A stretch of 64,000 nt of DNA from Paraescarpia echinospica (GCA_020002185.1 CM034531.1:82107360-82171359); one strand, 5' to 3'. Positions 37,901 to 52,900 are shown, numbered from the stretch's first letter. Numbers and translations: made by a program. Notes: generated by a model from the sequence alone, not told the origin.

Positions 37901-40900
37901 TGAAGACTTGTCTCTTCAAGCAGGTTCCAAAGTTACCTTTGAAGATGTCGCGGTGTTTGGCAAATGCTGTCCAGGCGGCGGTGATTCTTCTTTGAATCTC
38001 CTTGTCTTGGTTGTTATCTCCGATACGGTATCGCTGTCCCAGACATACGTAGCTTTCAATGTTCTCTATATGCATGGTGTTGATATATGTTGGTGTCATT
38101 TTCTAGCATCACTTTTGTCTTTGAAATGTTCATCTTTAGATGAAAGCGATGCATCTCTTTCAGTTGGTTTACGACGTGTATGTGGTCTGTCATTGAGTAC
38201 CTGCTTCTGAATCCTGCTTCCTCTCGTGGTTGGTTTTCGTCCAGTGTCTTCTCTAGTCTATTCGTTTGTATCTTTGTGAGTAATTTGTAGATGTTTGATA
38301 ACAGACATATTGGTCTGTAGTTCTTTAAGTCTTTCTTATTTCTCTTCTTGAAGATTATCACCAACTTTGCGTTCGTCCAAGCGGTGGGTATATTCGTCTT
38401 TCTGATAAGCATTTAGTATACAGCTTAGCCAGTGTCTTCGAAATGATATCTTCTCCTGCTTTTAATGTTTAAATGTTTACATGGTCATTGCCTGATGTCT
38501 TCCCATTCTTCATATCTCTTAGTGCTGCTTCCACCTCCCATGGTGTTATCTCCGGTACCTCTTTCGGGTCTGTGTGAATTATGGTATTCTGTTCACTGTC
38601 ATATAGCTACATCAGTGACCATGTCTGGCTTGTTTGTTAGGATGTAGTCAATTTTGTTCTTCATTTCTCCATTTGGGCCTTTCCACATCCATCTCCTCCC
38701 TGCTTTCTTCTGAAACATGGTATTTATGATTTTGTACTTTCTTGCTGTTGCCCATTCTACCAAGGTGTCGCCTCTTTCGTTTCTCACACCGTTTCCAAAA
38801 TGTTTGTTCGTTTCCTTACTTGCGCATGAAAGTCTCCTATCACTATTGTGTAGGCTTTTCTAAGGTCTCATCCATGTCGTTGTAAAGTTGTGTTTTCTTC
38901 CGAGTATGATGTTGTTAGTGCATATATTTGTACTATCTTCAGTTTGTAGTGCTTTGAACAAGTTCTGCTACTCTGGGGCTGATGCTGTTAACCCTCACTA
39001 TATTGTCTTTGAATTTTTTATGAGAAAGCTTACTCCTGCTTGGCCGTTGTTCGCCGTGGAATGGTATAGTAGGTGGCGGCTTTGTAAGGTAGTGAAGCAT
39101 TCCTGTCTTCTTCTGTCTTCTCCGATCCCGATCATTTCCCACACCAACCTGGTTTCCCTAAGTTACCATGGATACACACATATACTAGTTACCATGGACA
39201 CACACATGTACTTGTTACCATGGACACACGCATGTACTTGTTACCATGGACACACATAGGCACTCTTTACCATGGACACATGCAGTATGTACTCGTTACC
39301 ATGGATATATATAGGACATTTACTAGTTACCATGGATACACAGCTTTTACTCATTGTTGGAACAGGAAGGATGGGAGAGTTGAGGGTGGACTACAGGGCA
39401 GGGTACAGGGTGGAGTAGAGGACGGCATACAGGGTGGGGTACAGAGTGGAGTACATGGCTGAGTACAGGGTGGGATACACAGTGGGGTACGGGGCGGGGT
39501 TACAGTGGGGGTCACTGGGGTGTACAAGACTGACCTATCAGGGTTGATGAAGTTGCGATTGCGGATGTCTGACTTGGCGTGAATACAGCTGGCGATGACA
39601 CCAAGGTAAACCTCTTGCTCCTTCGTCAACTGCTTACCTGTCAGACAGAGTGACATGTCACGTCAGACCCAGTGACACAACTTGTGAGACACAGTGACAT
39701 ATTAGACACAGTGACACGTCTTGTCAGACACAGTGACACATCTCGTCAGACATGTCTTGTCAGACACATTGACACATCTTATCAGACGCAGTGACACGTC
39801 TTGTCAGACACAGTGACATGTCTTGTTAGACACAGTGACTCGTCTTGTCAGACACTGTGACAGAGGCTTGTCACTCAGTGACACGTCTTGTCAGACACAC
39901 TGACACATCAGACACAGCGACATATCTTATATCAGACACAGTGACACATCTCGTCAGACACACTGACATGTCGTGTCAGACATAGTGACACATTTTATCA
40001 GACAGTGACAAGTCTCGTCAGACACATTGACATGTCTTGTTAGTCGTGTTGAACACAAGTAAATACTGACCTTGGAATCCATCGGGGTAGACCTCCTGGA
40101 AGTACTTGGTGGTGATGTCTCCCTTCACAAACCTCTCCTCAGTGAGCACGTCTCGCAGCAGCGGAATGTTGTGAGTGACACCTACACAGAGACAGCTACA
40201 CACTGAGTGACACCTACACACTGAGTGACACCTACACCCAGACATCTACACACTAAGTGACACCTACACACAGACACCTACACACTGAGTGACACCTACA
40301 CACAGACACCTACACACTGGGTGACACCTACACAGACACTTACACACAGATACACACTGAGTGACACCTGCACAGAGACAGCTACACACTGAGTGACACC
40401 TACACACTGACACCTACACACAGATACACACCGAGCGACACCTACACAGAGTAACACGTACACACGGACACCTACACACAGATACACACTGAGCGACACC
40501 TACACACTGAGTGACACCTACACACATAGCTACACCTACACACAGACACCTACACACTGAGTGACACGTTCACACAGACACCTACAGACAGACACCTACA
40601 CACTGAGTGACACCTACACACGGACACCTACACACAGACACCTACACACTGAGTGACCAGCCCTCCAAGTTAAGTTTTTTTCTGGGAGCCAACTGGCTCC
40701 TACCTACATTTTTTTAGGAGCCAAATTTTAAAAGTAGGAACCAAGTAATTGTCTGTGCGTACGTATGTAATTGTGTTTTCAGTACCAATTTAATCCAAAT
40801 TAAACACAGATATCCGTTTGAAATATAAATAAATTTAAAACATGTATGAATATGTGGCCAGATACTAACTTTATGCATTATAACACGGTACACTGGCAAA

Positions 40901-43900
40901 TTAATAACAGTCATATGTGGAATTACCAATAATTAACAGTAAATATACATGTATGTATAGGGACACTGATTTTCCGTTTCAAAAAAGGTAAATTCCATTT
41001 CAAAATTCTGTTTCAGAAACAGGCAAATTTAATTTCAAATGATGTATTTTCTGTTTCAAAAAAGGCAAATTCTGTGTCAAATGACGCATTTCCCGTTTAA
41101 AGTGTTCAGAAAAGTAATATTTTATTTCAAAATTAACTTTGAGAAATAATACATTTTGTAAAATATTTAATATATCACAATGTTATGATCTGTGCATCTA
41201 TAATACTGTTTTACTGTGTGGTTAATTTTTCTAACAACATTTATTTGTGCAATATTTGCAATACAGTAACAACTGTATATAATCAATTTAGATAATCAAA
41301 TAATTCCTCTCACACAATAACATAACTGACTGGTTGTTTCTAATGCAGCAGCTTAATATATGTTAACAAATGTAAATTACACAAGCAGTCATACTAACAG
41401 TTTAAATCACTGATGCTGTTTCACTGAAAATTTTGTTCAACTATTATGACGCCATAAAACGGAATTTGTGAGAACTACGAAACGCGGACTATATGTGACC
41501 CATCTTAACAAAATGAGTCGCATGTCAGAAATGTTTAACATTGAGTTATTAGTAGCGTTGGAAAGAGCAGAATCTCTGCTTTCATGTGGTGTATCATGTA
41601 AGAAGATATCTTAATTCTAACTTCTCAGTTATGGTTTAACAAACACATGTGGGGTAGAAACCTTCAAACCCAGAAAACGGCTGTAAAATACACAAAACAG
41701 AGTTAATTAGTGGGTAGCTAGAGTAGCAATTGATAAAACGAATACCAAAGAATAATTTTCAGGGGAAATCTCAAAATCGATGGATACGCGATTTGTTCAC
41801 ATAAATGGCATTTACGGAAAATCATATTTGCCGACATCCGACTCATTTTGTTAAGATGGGTCACATATAACTTTGAGCCAGCGTAACCTAGGCTGTTGTT
41901 ATTCCTTCAAGTTTTGTATTCGAAACCGGAATATGTACACTTAGTTATGTGTGTTCTAGCGATGTGACAACTGCATTTAATTAGCAACATATCTTCAATG
42001 CGCTTAGCAGACAGCCAGACAACGATTGCGAAACGGTTTACCTTAACGCCTTCCGCTTGCGTCCCCGTTTTACCGTTTACGTCATTTGACATGGGGTACC
42101 ACGGGCGCCATGACGCTTCGTAGCAATTTACCTTGCACGTTTTAAAAATCCTGTGTCATAAATCCACCAAAATAAATGAATACCGTTGCTGGGTAATCAT
42201 GTTTGTTTCAAAATATCGCCAATAAAATTAGTATTGTTTACGGTGTTTCCGAGAAACGACAACACGTGGCTTATGAAACGGCAAATGACAACGCATGATC
42301 TGTTATTAGACTCATCGCGGTCACCAGTGGGCGACCGTACATAATGTGTCATTCGCCAAACAGAGAAAACGGTCGCATTTGCGACCAATTCAGTCGCAGT
42401 TTAGACGGCTGTGAGTGACACCTACAGACAGACACCTACACATTGGGTGACACCTACACACATACACCTACACACTGGGTGACACCTACAGACAAACACA
42501 TCTACACACTGAGTGACACCTACACACAGAAATCTACACACTGAGTGACACCTACACACATATACACACTGAGTGACACCTACACAGAGACAGCTACACA
42601 CTGAGTGACACCTACACACAGACACCTACACACTGGGTGACACCTACACACTGAGTGACACCTACACACTGGGTGACACATACAGACAGACACCTCTACA
42701 CACTGAATGACACCCACACACAGACACCTACACACTGAGTGACACCTACAGACAAACACCTACACACCGAGTGACACCTACACACTGACACATACACACA
42801 GATACACACTGAGCGACACCTACACACGGACACCTACACACTGACACATACACACAGATACACACTGAGTGACACCTACACACAGACACCTACACACTGA
42901 GTGACACCTACAGACAGACACATACACACTGACACCTACACACACTGAGTGACACCTACACACAGACACCTACACACCGAGTGACACCTACAGACAGACA
43001 CTTACATGCCGAGTGACACCTACACGCTGACACCTACACACAGACACCTACACACTGAGTGACACCTAAAAAAGACACTTTTTGTGAGTCATGCCTACAC
43101 AAACACTTTCCTGTTCTGTTCCATTAATTAGTTTGAAAGAGGTTTTGTCCAAGACATAATCTACAAGAATCACAGAAAATACCACGGTATAAACAAAAGT
43201 AGAAAGTAAACCCCAAAAGACACAACTGAAGATACAAAGTTAGCATGAAGACGTGTAACGAGCCATGTGGAGACTTGCCTCTGATGATGTAGGAGTCGAG
43301 GGCTTTGGTCATCGTGTGTAGTGCGGCGTCCCTTGTTTCTCCGTAAGTCACCAGCTGTCAGTGGCAGTCAACCATATACTTATCTTCTTACATTGGTTCA
43401 CCAACAAATGAAACGTTCATACACGGAGACATATACATCATTGTTCTATCGGCGAGTCAACTTCATAACCAGCAAAACACAGACAGGAGCTCTAGAACGA
43501 TAGTGGAAATGACTACGAATGCATCTTGGGTCTTATGGTTGTAGCGTTGTTTACCAACTGAAAGTGATTTTGATTGGTGGATATGTATTTCTCACAATGA
43601 CTTGTTCCATATATGAAAGTGTTCAACAGAAGCTTTGCAACAATACAAAGTTCAATAAAATGTACAATTCTGGTAACTATTTTTGCACAATTGTGCAAGG
43701 CAGTATGACTGCTTACCATAAAAGGATATCTATCGTTTAAGTGTAATTTGGACAAAATCCTGTCATGCAGCATAATGGTATTTTTCATTCAGAAGGTATC
43801 ATAATCACAACATCACCCACATGTTAACTGGCTCCTACGATGTGTTTAGAACATTTAATATGTGATGGTGGACACTGAGTGAACACTGAAAGGTCACTGA

Positions 43901-46900
43901 GTGGACATTGTACTTACCTTGCAGATCATTGGATCATAGTAGAGACTGATTTCGCTTCCCTCAGTAATGCCGCTGTCACACCGCACCTGACAAAATCACA
44001 CACCACACCTGACAACACCTCATCACAAGATCACACACCGCACCTGACAACACCTCACCACAAGATCACACACCACACCTGACAACACCAGACCACAAGA
44101 TCACACACCGCACCTGACAACACCAGACCACAAGATCACATGCTACACCTGACAAAAATTTTACAGAACTAGAGACAACTTGAGGTGCCTACATTGGAGT
44201 AACAAGTTTGAGAGATGACTTAGGGTACTTACATTGGAATAACAAGTCTAACAGATGACTTGAGGTACTTACATTGGAGTAACAAGACCGACAGACGACT
44301 TGAGGTACTTACATTGGAGTAACAAGACTGACACACGACTTGACGTACTTACATTGGAGTAACAAAACTGACACACGACTTGAGGTACTTACATTGGAGT
44401 AACAAGACTGACACACGACTTGAGGTACTTACATTGGAGTAACAAGACTGACAGATGACTTGAGGTACTTACATTGGAGTAACAAGACTGACAGACGACT
44501 TGAGATACTTATATTGGAGTAACAAGACTGACAGACGACTTGAGATACTTACATTGGAGTAACAAGTCTGAGAGATGACTTTGTGTACTTACATTAGAAT
44601 AAGTCTGAGAGATGACACGAGGTACTTACATTAGAATAAGTCTGAGAGATGATACGAGGTACTTACATTAGAATAAGTCTGAGAGATGACACGAGGTACT
44701 TATATAAGAATAAATCTGAGAGATGACTTGAGGTACTTACTTAAGAATAAGTCTGAGATGACTCGTTGTACTTACATTAGAATATGTATGACAGATGACT
44801 TGAGGTACTTACATAAGAATAAGTCTGAGATATGACTCGTGGTACTTACATTAGAATAAGTCTGAGAGATGACACGAGGTACTTATATTAGAATAGGTCT
44901 GAGAGATGACACAAGGTACTTACATTAGAATAAATCTGAGAGATGACTTGAGGTACTTACACTAGAATAATTCTGAGAGATAACTTGAGGTATTAACATT
45001 AGAATAAGTCTGAGAGATTACTTGAAATACTTACATTAGAATAAGTCTGACAGATGACTTGAGGTACTTACATAAGAATGAGTTTGAGAGATGACTCGTG
45101 GTACTTACATTAGAATAAGTATGACAGATGACTTGAGGTACTTACATAAGAATAAGTCTGAGATATGACTCATGGTACTCACATTAGAATAAATCTGAGA
45201 GATGACACGAGGTACTTATATTAGAATAGGTCTGAGAGATGACACAAGGTACTTACATTAAAATAAATCTGAGAGATGACTTGAGGTACTTACATTAGAA
45301 TAAGTCTGAGAGATGACTTGTGGTACTTACATTAGAATAAATTTGAGAGACGACTTGAGGTACTTACATAAGAATATGTCTGAGAGATGACACGAGGTAC
45401 TTACATTAGAATATGTCTGAGAGATGACTTGAGGTACTTACATTAGAATAAGTCTGAGAGATGACTTGTGGTACTTACATTAGAATAAATTTGAGAGACG
45501 ACTTGAGGTACTTACATAAGAATATGTCTGAGAGATGACACGAGGTACTTACATTAGAATATGTCTGAGAGATGACTTGAGGTACTTACATTAGAATAAG
45601 TCTGAGAGATGACTTGTGGTACTTACATTAGAATAAATTTGAGAGACGACTTGAGGTACTTACATAAGAATATGTCTGAGAGATGACACGAGGTACTTAC
45701 ATTAGAATATGTCTGAGAGATGATTTGAGGTACTTACATAAGAATGAGTCTTGAGAGATGACTCGTGGTACTTACATTAGAATAATTATGACAGATGACT
45801 TGAGGTAATTACATTAGAATAAGTCTGAGAGATGACACAAGGTACTTACATTAGAATAAGTCTGACAGATGACTTGAGGCACTTACATAAGAATAAGTCT
45901 GAGATATAACACAAGGTACTTACATTAGAATAAGTATGACAGATAACTTGAGGTACTTACATAAGAATAAGTCTGAGAGATGACACAAGGTACTTACATT
46001 AGAATAAGTCTGACAGTTGACTTGAGGTACTTACATAACAATAAGTCTGAGATATAACACAAGGTACTTACATTAGAATAAGTATGACAGATAACTTGAG
46101 GTACTTACATAAGAATAAGTCTGAGAGATGACTCGTGGTACTTACATTAGAATAAGTATGACAGATGACACGAAGTACTTACACTGTATATTAGAATAGG
46201 TCCGAGAGATGACACGAGGTACTTACATTAGAATAAATCTGAGAGATGACTTGAGGTACTTACATTAGAATAAGTCTGAGAGATGACTCATAGTACTTAG
46301 AGATTAGAATAAGTCTGCAAGATGATTCGTGGTATTACATAAGAATAAGTCTGAGATGACTCGTGGTACTTACATTAGAATAAGTATGACAAAGTACTTA
46401 TATTAGAATAGGTCTGAGAGATGACATGAGGTACTTACATTAGAATAAGCCTGAAAGATGACTTGTGGTACTTACATTAGAATAAGTCTGAGCGATGACT
46501 TGAGGTACTTACATTAGAATAAGTCTGACAGATGACTTGAGGTACTTACATAAGAATAAGTCTGAGAGATGACACGAGGTACTTACATTAGAATATGTCT
46601 GAGAGATGACACAAGGTACTTACATTAGAATAAGTCTGAGAGATGACTCGTGGTACTTACATTAGGAATATGCAGTGGTTCCTTGTACATGGAGAGTCGG
46701 CCAACCGAGGGAAGACCAAAACTCTTGTATGGATCCTGAGGACACATTATAAATGTTGATACAACTTCTAATATAATGTATGTTTTACTTAGATTAGTTA
46801 CACAGGTCTCATTTCACACACAGTATTCATAAGTGACTGACAACAGGTCTTACAACAAACATGAGAATGAACTGGTTTACCTCAGCATAGACGCGACACT

Positions 46901-49900
46901 CGAAGGCCCAGCCATCTATGGGGATGTCATGTTGCTGGTGCAGTAGCTTGTGTCCTGGAGCAGAGCAAGGGCAGTTCACTACAGGAGGGTGATCAATGGA
47001 GGACTACTTCAAATGACCATTCAGTTACGTAGTTGAATGAGAAAAGTTGAGCTGTAGTGATGCAATGTTCACTCAGTCTACATTTAACAATGTGCAATCA
47101 ACCTAACCCTAACAATATACACTCTGCCCACTTTTGCGAATCTACCTTTAGCAAGGTTCACTCTGTTTGCCTTCAGCATGGTGCACTATGTCTGTGTTTA
47201 GCATTGTACTGTATGCTTACTTTTCATAATGCACACTATGCCTACCTTTAGGCTTTAGCAATGTGCACTCTGCCTACCGTTAGCAATGCGGATCATCTGG
47301 TGTACGATGTCGATGCCAGTGATGCACTCAGTAATGGGATGCTCCACTTGCAGTCGTGTGTTCATCTCGAGGAAGTAGAAGTTGCGCTTCGAGTCAACCA
47401 GAAACTCAACTGTTCCTGTCAACACAGAACATCTTTTGTGTCAACAAAACTCAACAGTTCCTGTCAATACAGAACATTTTTTGTGTCAACAAAACTCAAC
47501 ATTTCCTGTCAACAAAGAACATATTTTGTTGAAGTTTGAAGCTACCTTTCCAAATCCTTTATTTCTCTTATAGAGCTTTCGGTGTCCTCACGACACCATC
47601 GTCAGCACTGGGCTGCCAACTCTCGGTCGTTATGTGACTTCGTTGGTGGTCGTCACATGACAACAGTTCCAAGAAGAAGGCTCCTAGAGCTACGTAGATC
47701 TGCTGACAGTCCGGACATGTTATTTCATATATCACTCCACACATGTTGTTCTTGGGGGTTTTGTCCTTGGAGTTCACCACTATAGATCTTATCGTATTGC
47801 ATAGTTTGTGGTACGTTCCCACTCCATGTTCTCAGAAGGTTTGTCAGTTTCTCCGATAGGTTGTACATATATGGTAAAGAGACGTTTGGTGTGTGACTGG
47901 TCTGTTTTTCTGCACTTGGTGTCTTTCTCTTTTTCTTAGTGATGTCGAGCATCCTCTCTCTGAAGTTGTTGGCTCTGAGCGCTGCACTGACATGTGCTGT
48001 TTCTGTGGCTTTATCTTCGTCTGTGATTATGAGCTGATCTGCTCTGTTCATCAGTGTTCTGACCACTGATCGTTTGTGTTCGAGGTGGTGATTGGAGCTG
48101 AAGTTCCAAGCACTGGTCTGTACGTATTGGTTTCCTGTAGACTGTGATCCGCGTGCTGCCGTCATCTTTCACATGTACACACGTGTCCAGAAATGACCCA
48201 TATTTGGGTCAATGTTGTTGAGATGTGCCAAGAAGGCTTCCACGTGGTATTCGTGTATCTGGATGAAAGTGGCGTCGACATACCTGTACCAGACTGACGA
48301 GGGGTCGGAGGCAGTGGTGATGGTCTGTCTCTCAAGTTTCCATTTATAGATTGGCCACAATGGGCGAGACTGGGGAACCCACGGCAGCACCATGCTTCTG
48401 TTGGTAGAACTGGCCCTCGTACACGAATACGTGATGTTGAGTGCAGTTGCGCAGCGGTAAGAGCTCCGGACTCTCGACTGAGAGAATGCAGATTCGAATC
48501 CTGTGTGGCGGTGTCGAACCTTGGTCAAGTTCGTTTAATCTACACTGCTTCAATTCACTCAGCTGTATGAATGAGTACCTGGCTATAGACAGTAGTGGAT
48601 ATTTGTGTATGAATAGTCTTTGCGCATTAGCTGCACTATATAAGAACTTACCTTTACTTTTTTGAGGCAGAAAGTCAGCAGCTCAGTGATTTGGTCGATG
48701 TTGAGTGGGGTTCGCTGTTTCCATGTGGTGTCTTCCTGTAGTTTCCTCTTTTTGATCCTGTCTGGTACTGGTATGATGGCGAACACAGCTGACACATTGT
48801 ATGACACTAATTTCTGTCCAGGGGGAACTTCTAGGTCTTTGATCTTGTTTGCAAAGTCTCCACAATTCTTGATGTAGTACGGTGTCTTCCCAACCAGTGG
48901 TGTGAAGATGTTGGCCAATGTCTTGTGCTTCCTATGCTGGATACTATCGGTGTGAGTGGTGCGTCTGGCTTGGGGATCTTGGGTATTTCCTCTGATGTCG
49001 GGTATATCCGGTATTTCAGCTGCGTGTGGATGGAGTTCTTCTGTTGCCAAGTCCGTATGATGTTGATCAGTTTCTAATTGTATTCTGCTGTAGGATCTTT
49101 CTTTAGTTGTACATGTGTGTTGGTGTCGCCAAGGACGGCCAGCATCTCGGTGTTGTAGTCACTGTTGTCGAGTATGACCGTCGCTCTGCCTTTATCTGCG
49201 GGTAGTATGACGATGTCGTTCTTCAGCGTTTGTAGTGCCAGTCGTTCTTCCCGGGATATGTTACTTGGGGGGACTTTTGCCTTTTTTTTATGTATTTGAC
49301 TACATGTCCTCTTAGGCTCTGTGCTTTCACTTGTGTTAAGTTGCAACATGTTAGCTCCATGCTTATGACAATTTCTTTGACATGTACCATCTTAGGTGTG
49401 ACGGCAAAATCCAGTCCTTTCTGTAAAACTGTGGCTTCTGCTTCGTTCAACTTCTGCTGATTTATTTCTCACCCACCGTTATGTGTTGATTTTGCTCTGT
49501 TTGTTTATGATCCCCTTTTTCCTGCTTTTTTTCGGGAACAACTTTCTAACAATCTTCTTGGAACTGCTGTCATGTGAATACCACCAACGAAGTCACATGA
49601 CGACCGAGAGTTAGCAGTCCAATGCTGATGAGGTTGTCGTGAGGACACTGAAAGCTCCGTAAGAGAAATCAAGGATTCGGAAAGGTAACTTCAAACTTCC
49701 AGTTATGAACATAACTGAATCCGGCAACAACATACATGCTGATAACATATTTTGCGTCAACAAAACTCAACAGTTCCTGTCAACAAAGAACATCTTTTGT
49801 ATCAACAAGAAATGCAACAGTTCCTGTCAACACAGAACATCTTTTGTATCAACGAGACTCTCAACAGTTCCTGTCAGCCAAGACCGTGCTCTCAGTGAGA

Positions 49901-52900
49901 GAGGAGGTGACCAGTGACTCCCACCTGCGGAGTCGTAGTCGACTGCACGAGCGAGCTGTAGCGATTGTTCTCCCATGGCTCGACGCGTCTCATCCGTCAT
50001 AAATGTACTGAAAAACATGCGTGCCAGATCAATCAGACAGGTGAATCATGTGACTGAGATGTGAGAGTTGAATCATGTGACTGAGATGTGAGAGTTGAAT
50101 CATGTGACTTATATGTGACAGGTGAATCATGTGACCGAGATGTGACAGGTGAATCATGTGACTGAGATGTGACAGATGAATCATGTGACTGAGATGTGAC
50201 ATGTTAATCATGTGACTGAGATGTGACAGATGAATCATGTGACTGAGATGTGAGAGGTGAATCATGTGACTGAGATGTGAAAGGTGAATCATGTGACAGT
50301 GACTGATGAATCATGTGACTGAGATGTGACAGATGAATCATGTGACTGAGACGTGACAGGTGAATCATGTCACCGAGATGTGACAAATTAATCATGTGAC
50401 ACAGATATTGGTGATTGTTTGAACGGGACTAACAATAAACCCAGGTTTACACCTGGCCCACATGTGACCAACTCTCTCTAGCACAAGTCTCACGTGACGG
50501 CTGCTTCCTTGTACGCAATATAACATGGTCCTTGTGGGCAATATAACATGGTCCTTGTTTGTAATATAACATGGTCCACGTGGACAATATAACATGATGG
50601 TCATTGTTGGCAATATAACATGGTCCATGTGTGCAATATAAAATGGTCCTTGTGTGCAATAAAACACGGTCCATTTGGACAATACAATTTAATCTGACAG
50701 TTGGAATGTGCTAGCAACTGAGAAACGTGAAGTTTTGCGAGGTGCAGTTTACCTGGGCGCCTCCTCTATGACCTTCTGGTTGCGTCTCTGAATGGAGCAT
50801 TCTCTTTCATTCAGGTAAATGGCATTGCCGTGTTTGTCACACAGGATCTACAAGTGAAAGTCACATAGACATATCACAAAGTCACAGTTCATCAAATGCA
50901 GTATAATCATTCACCGTACAAACAATAACATGTAACAATTTAAATAACCCTTTTACCAAAGTACTTAAGCCATTTTAAGCAACAGTCCTATTTAGTTAAC
51001 TATAGGGCGGACAAGATTCTGTCTTCATTTCAACTATTAATGATAATGTTAAAACCTTTTTATTTCCTAGATAGCTCAACATGTGTTACAAAACTGTAGT
51101 CAATTAGAGAAATACTAAAAATACAGTGCATATATAATCCAAGATATAAAATTATACATTCAAAATATACTCAGTTCCAAATTTTAGTCAACAGTAAAAA
51201 CTAACTGAAAAAAAATGTACGATTAAAATAAGTTGTAATTAATTATATAAAGATATTTATAACATAGTTAAAATATAAATTTAAGGCACATTGTAAACAG
51301 TATAAAACTGGTCCAGGCCAAATTTTGGCCCGATTCAGTATCACTTTAAAAAAAATTTCATTTCCATCACTAGATTATTATTCTTCCTGTGGCATTGTTA
51401 TCAATGAATTTTATCTCGTCATGATTCAATTATAGCTAATCACAACCAAGCTTTAAAATGTTGTAGTAGTATATGCCGGGAAATGGAGGTACTGATGGAA
51501 AGCCCAACAATTGGGCAATCCAAATAAATTTAGGTCAATGGTCAGTCAATCTGAGCATGGCTCTAAAACGTCTTCTTGTTGACACTGGTTTCATTTCATC
51601 ATGATGAAAGTTGGCTTAGTCCGCCATGTTTTTTGGTCTCGCTTTGATGATATAAGTTGAATTATTTCAAATGTCCGAGTCAGTATATCGGAAAATACAT
51701 GACAGTATTTGTGCATCAAGTTATTATACTAGTTCAGACAGTTATACAGGCTTTGGGGGCTGTTTTGAAGTGGATATTATGCAAGTTGCTGGTGAGTAAC
51801 ATCACCAGACATCCCCGTCTCGCACCCGGTCTACTCGGTCCACCAGCAAAGGATATGATGCATTCAGAGTTCAAATACAACATGTCCTATAACCTGATGA
51901 CATATATATGTGTGTGTAATTAGGAACTGTAGGTATTACTTACTTTATCAGACCTGCCTACCCCAAAAACTTCCTGTCAGTAATCCATCTTCCCATTTAC
52001 ACTGATTTTCAGGAATATAGGCTTCCTGTCAGTAATTGTTCAGAACCGTGTCAGATATTGTCACCAGGGGGAGGGGTAGGGACGGCAAAACCATTACGTT
52101 ACGCTAGTCAATACGTCATCGACATCATCTAGACTCTAGTCTACTCAACTCTAGTATATAAGCCTATCCCTGTATTATAGGCTGTAAATGATAGACGGGG
52201 GGGGGGAGGTAGGGACGGCAAAAACTTTACGTTACGCTAGTCATCGACATCGTCTAGACTCTAGTGACTGTATGATAGGCTGTAAATGATAGACTAAACT
52301 CAATAAATACACTAACTTAGTCTTAGTACAGTCAGTTGGCCTAATACTACAAGTACAACACTCACTAAATTTTGGCATTACACGTTTCTTTTTGGGTGGC
52401 GGTTGTGTCGTTTTGCTGTCAGCCATCATTTCGTGCCGCGTGACTTTTGTTTGATCGCGGAAATGCGAATTTGTCATTACGCTGTTTCCTATTGGTTAGA
52501 TTACGACCAGACTTGGCGAATGAAAAACCATGTCACAACATGCTGCATACATATGCTGCCACCTGTTGAATATAGTGGAAGCTAAATTGGAGGAACACGG
52601 AAGTAATTGGCGAACATGGTGACAGTCCGTAATATTTTCATCCCTCGCCGTAATACCGTAATTTGAGGTGACTTTCCGGAATGATTCCGGACAATCCGGA
52701 ATGGCAGGCAGGTCTTCTTTATTGATATGTAAAGAAATTGATAATGGATATGTCATGTTATGGGACAAGTGCGCCACGGCGCACAACAGTACTAGGCCGT
52801 ATCGGTTGTATTTATCTATAAAAAATACAATAAAATGAAAAGTTCTGAATATATTTGAGGTCTAGTTTTCATTATCATGCAGCTGAAATGTATAGCTACA

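Noticed and set aside
48441..48510. Functional tRNA gene
   Set aside because: It is the tRNA-derived head of a SINE, followed by a SINE body and without acceptor-stem pairing.
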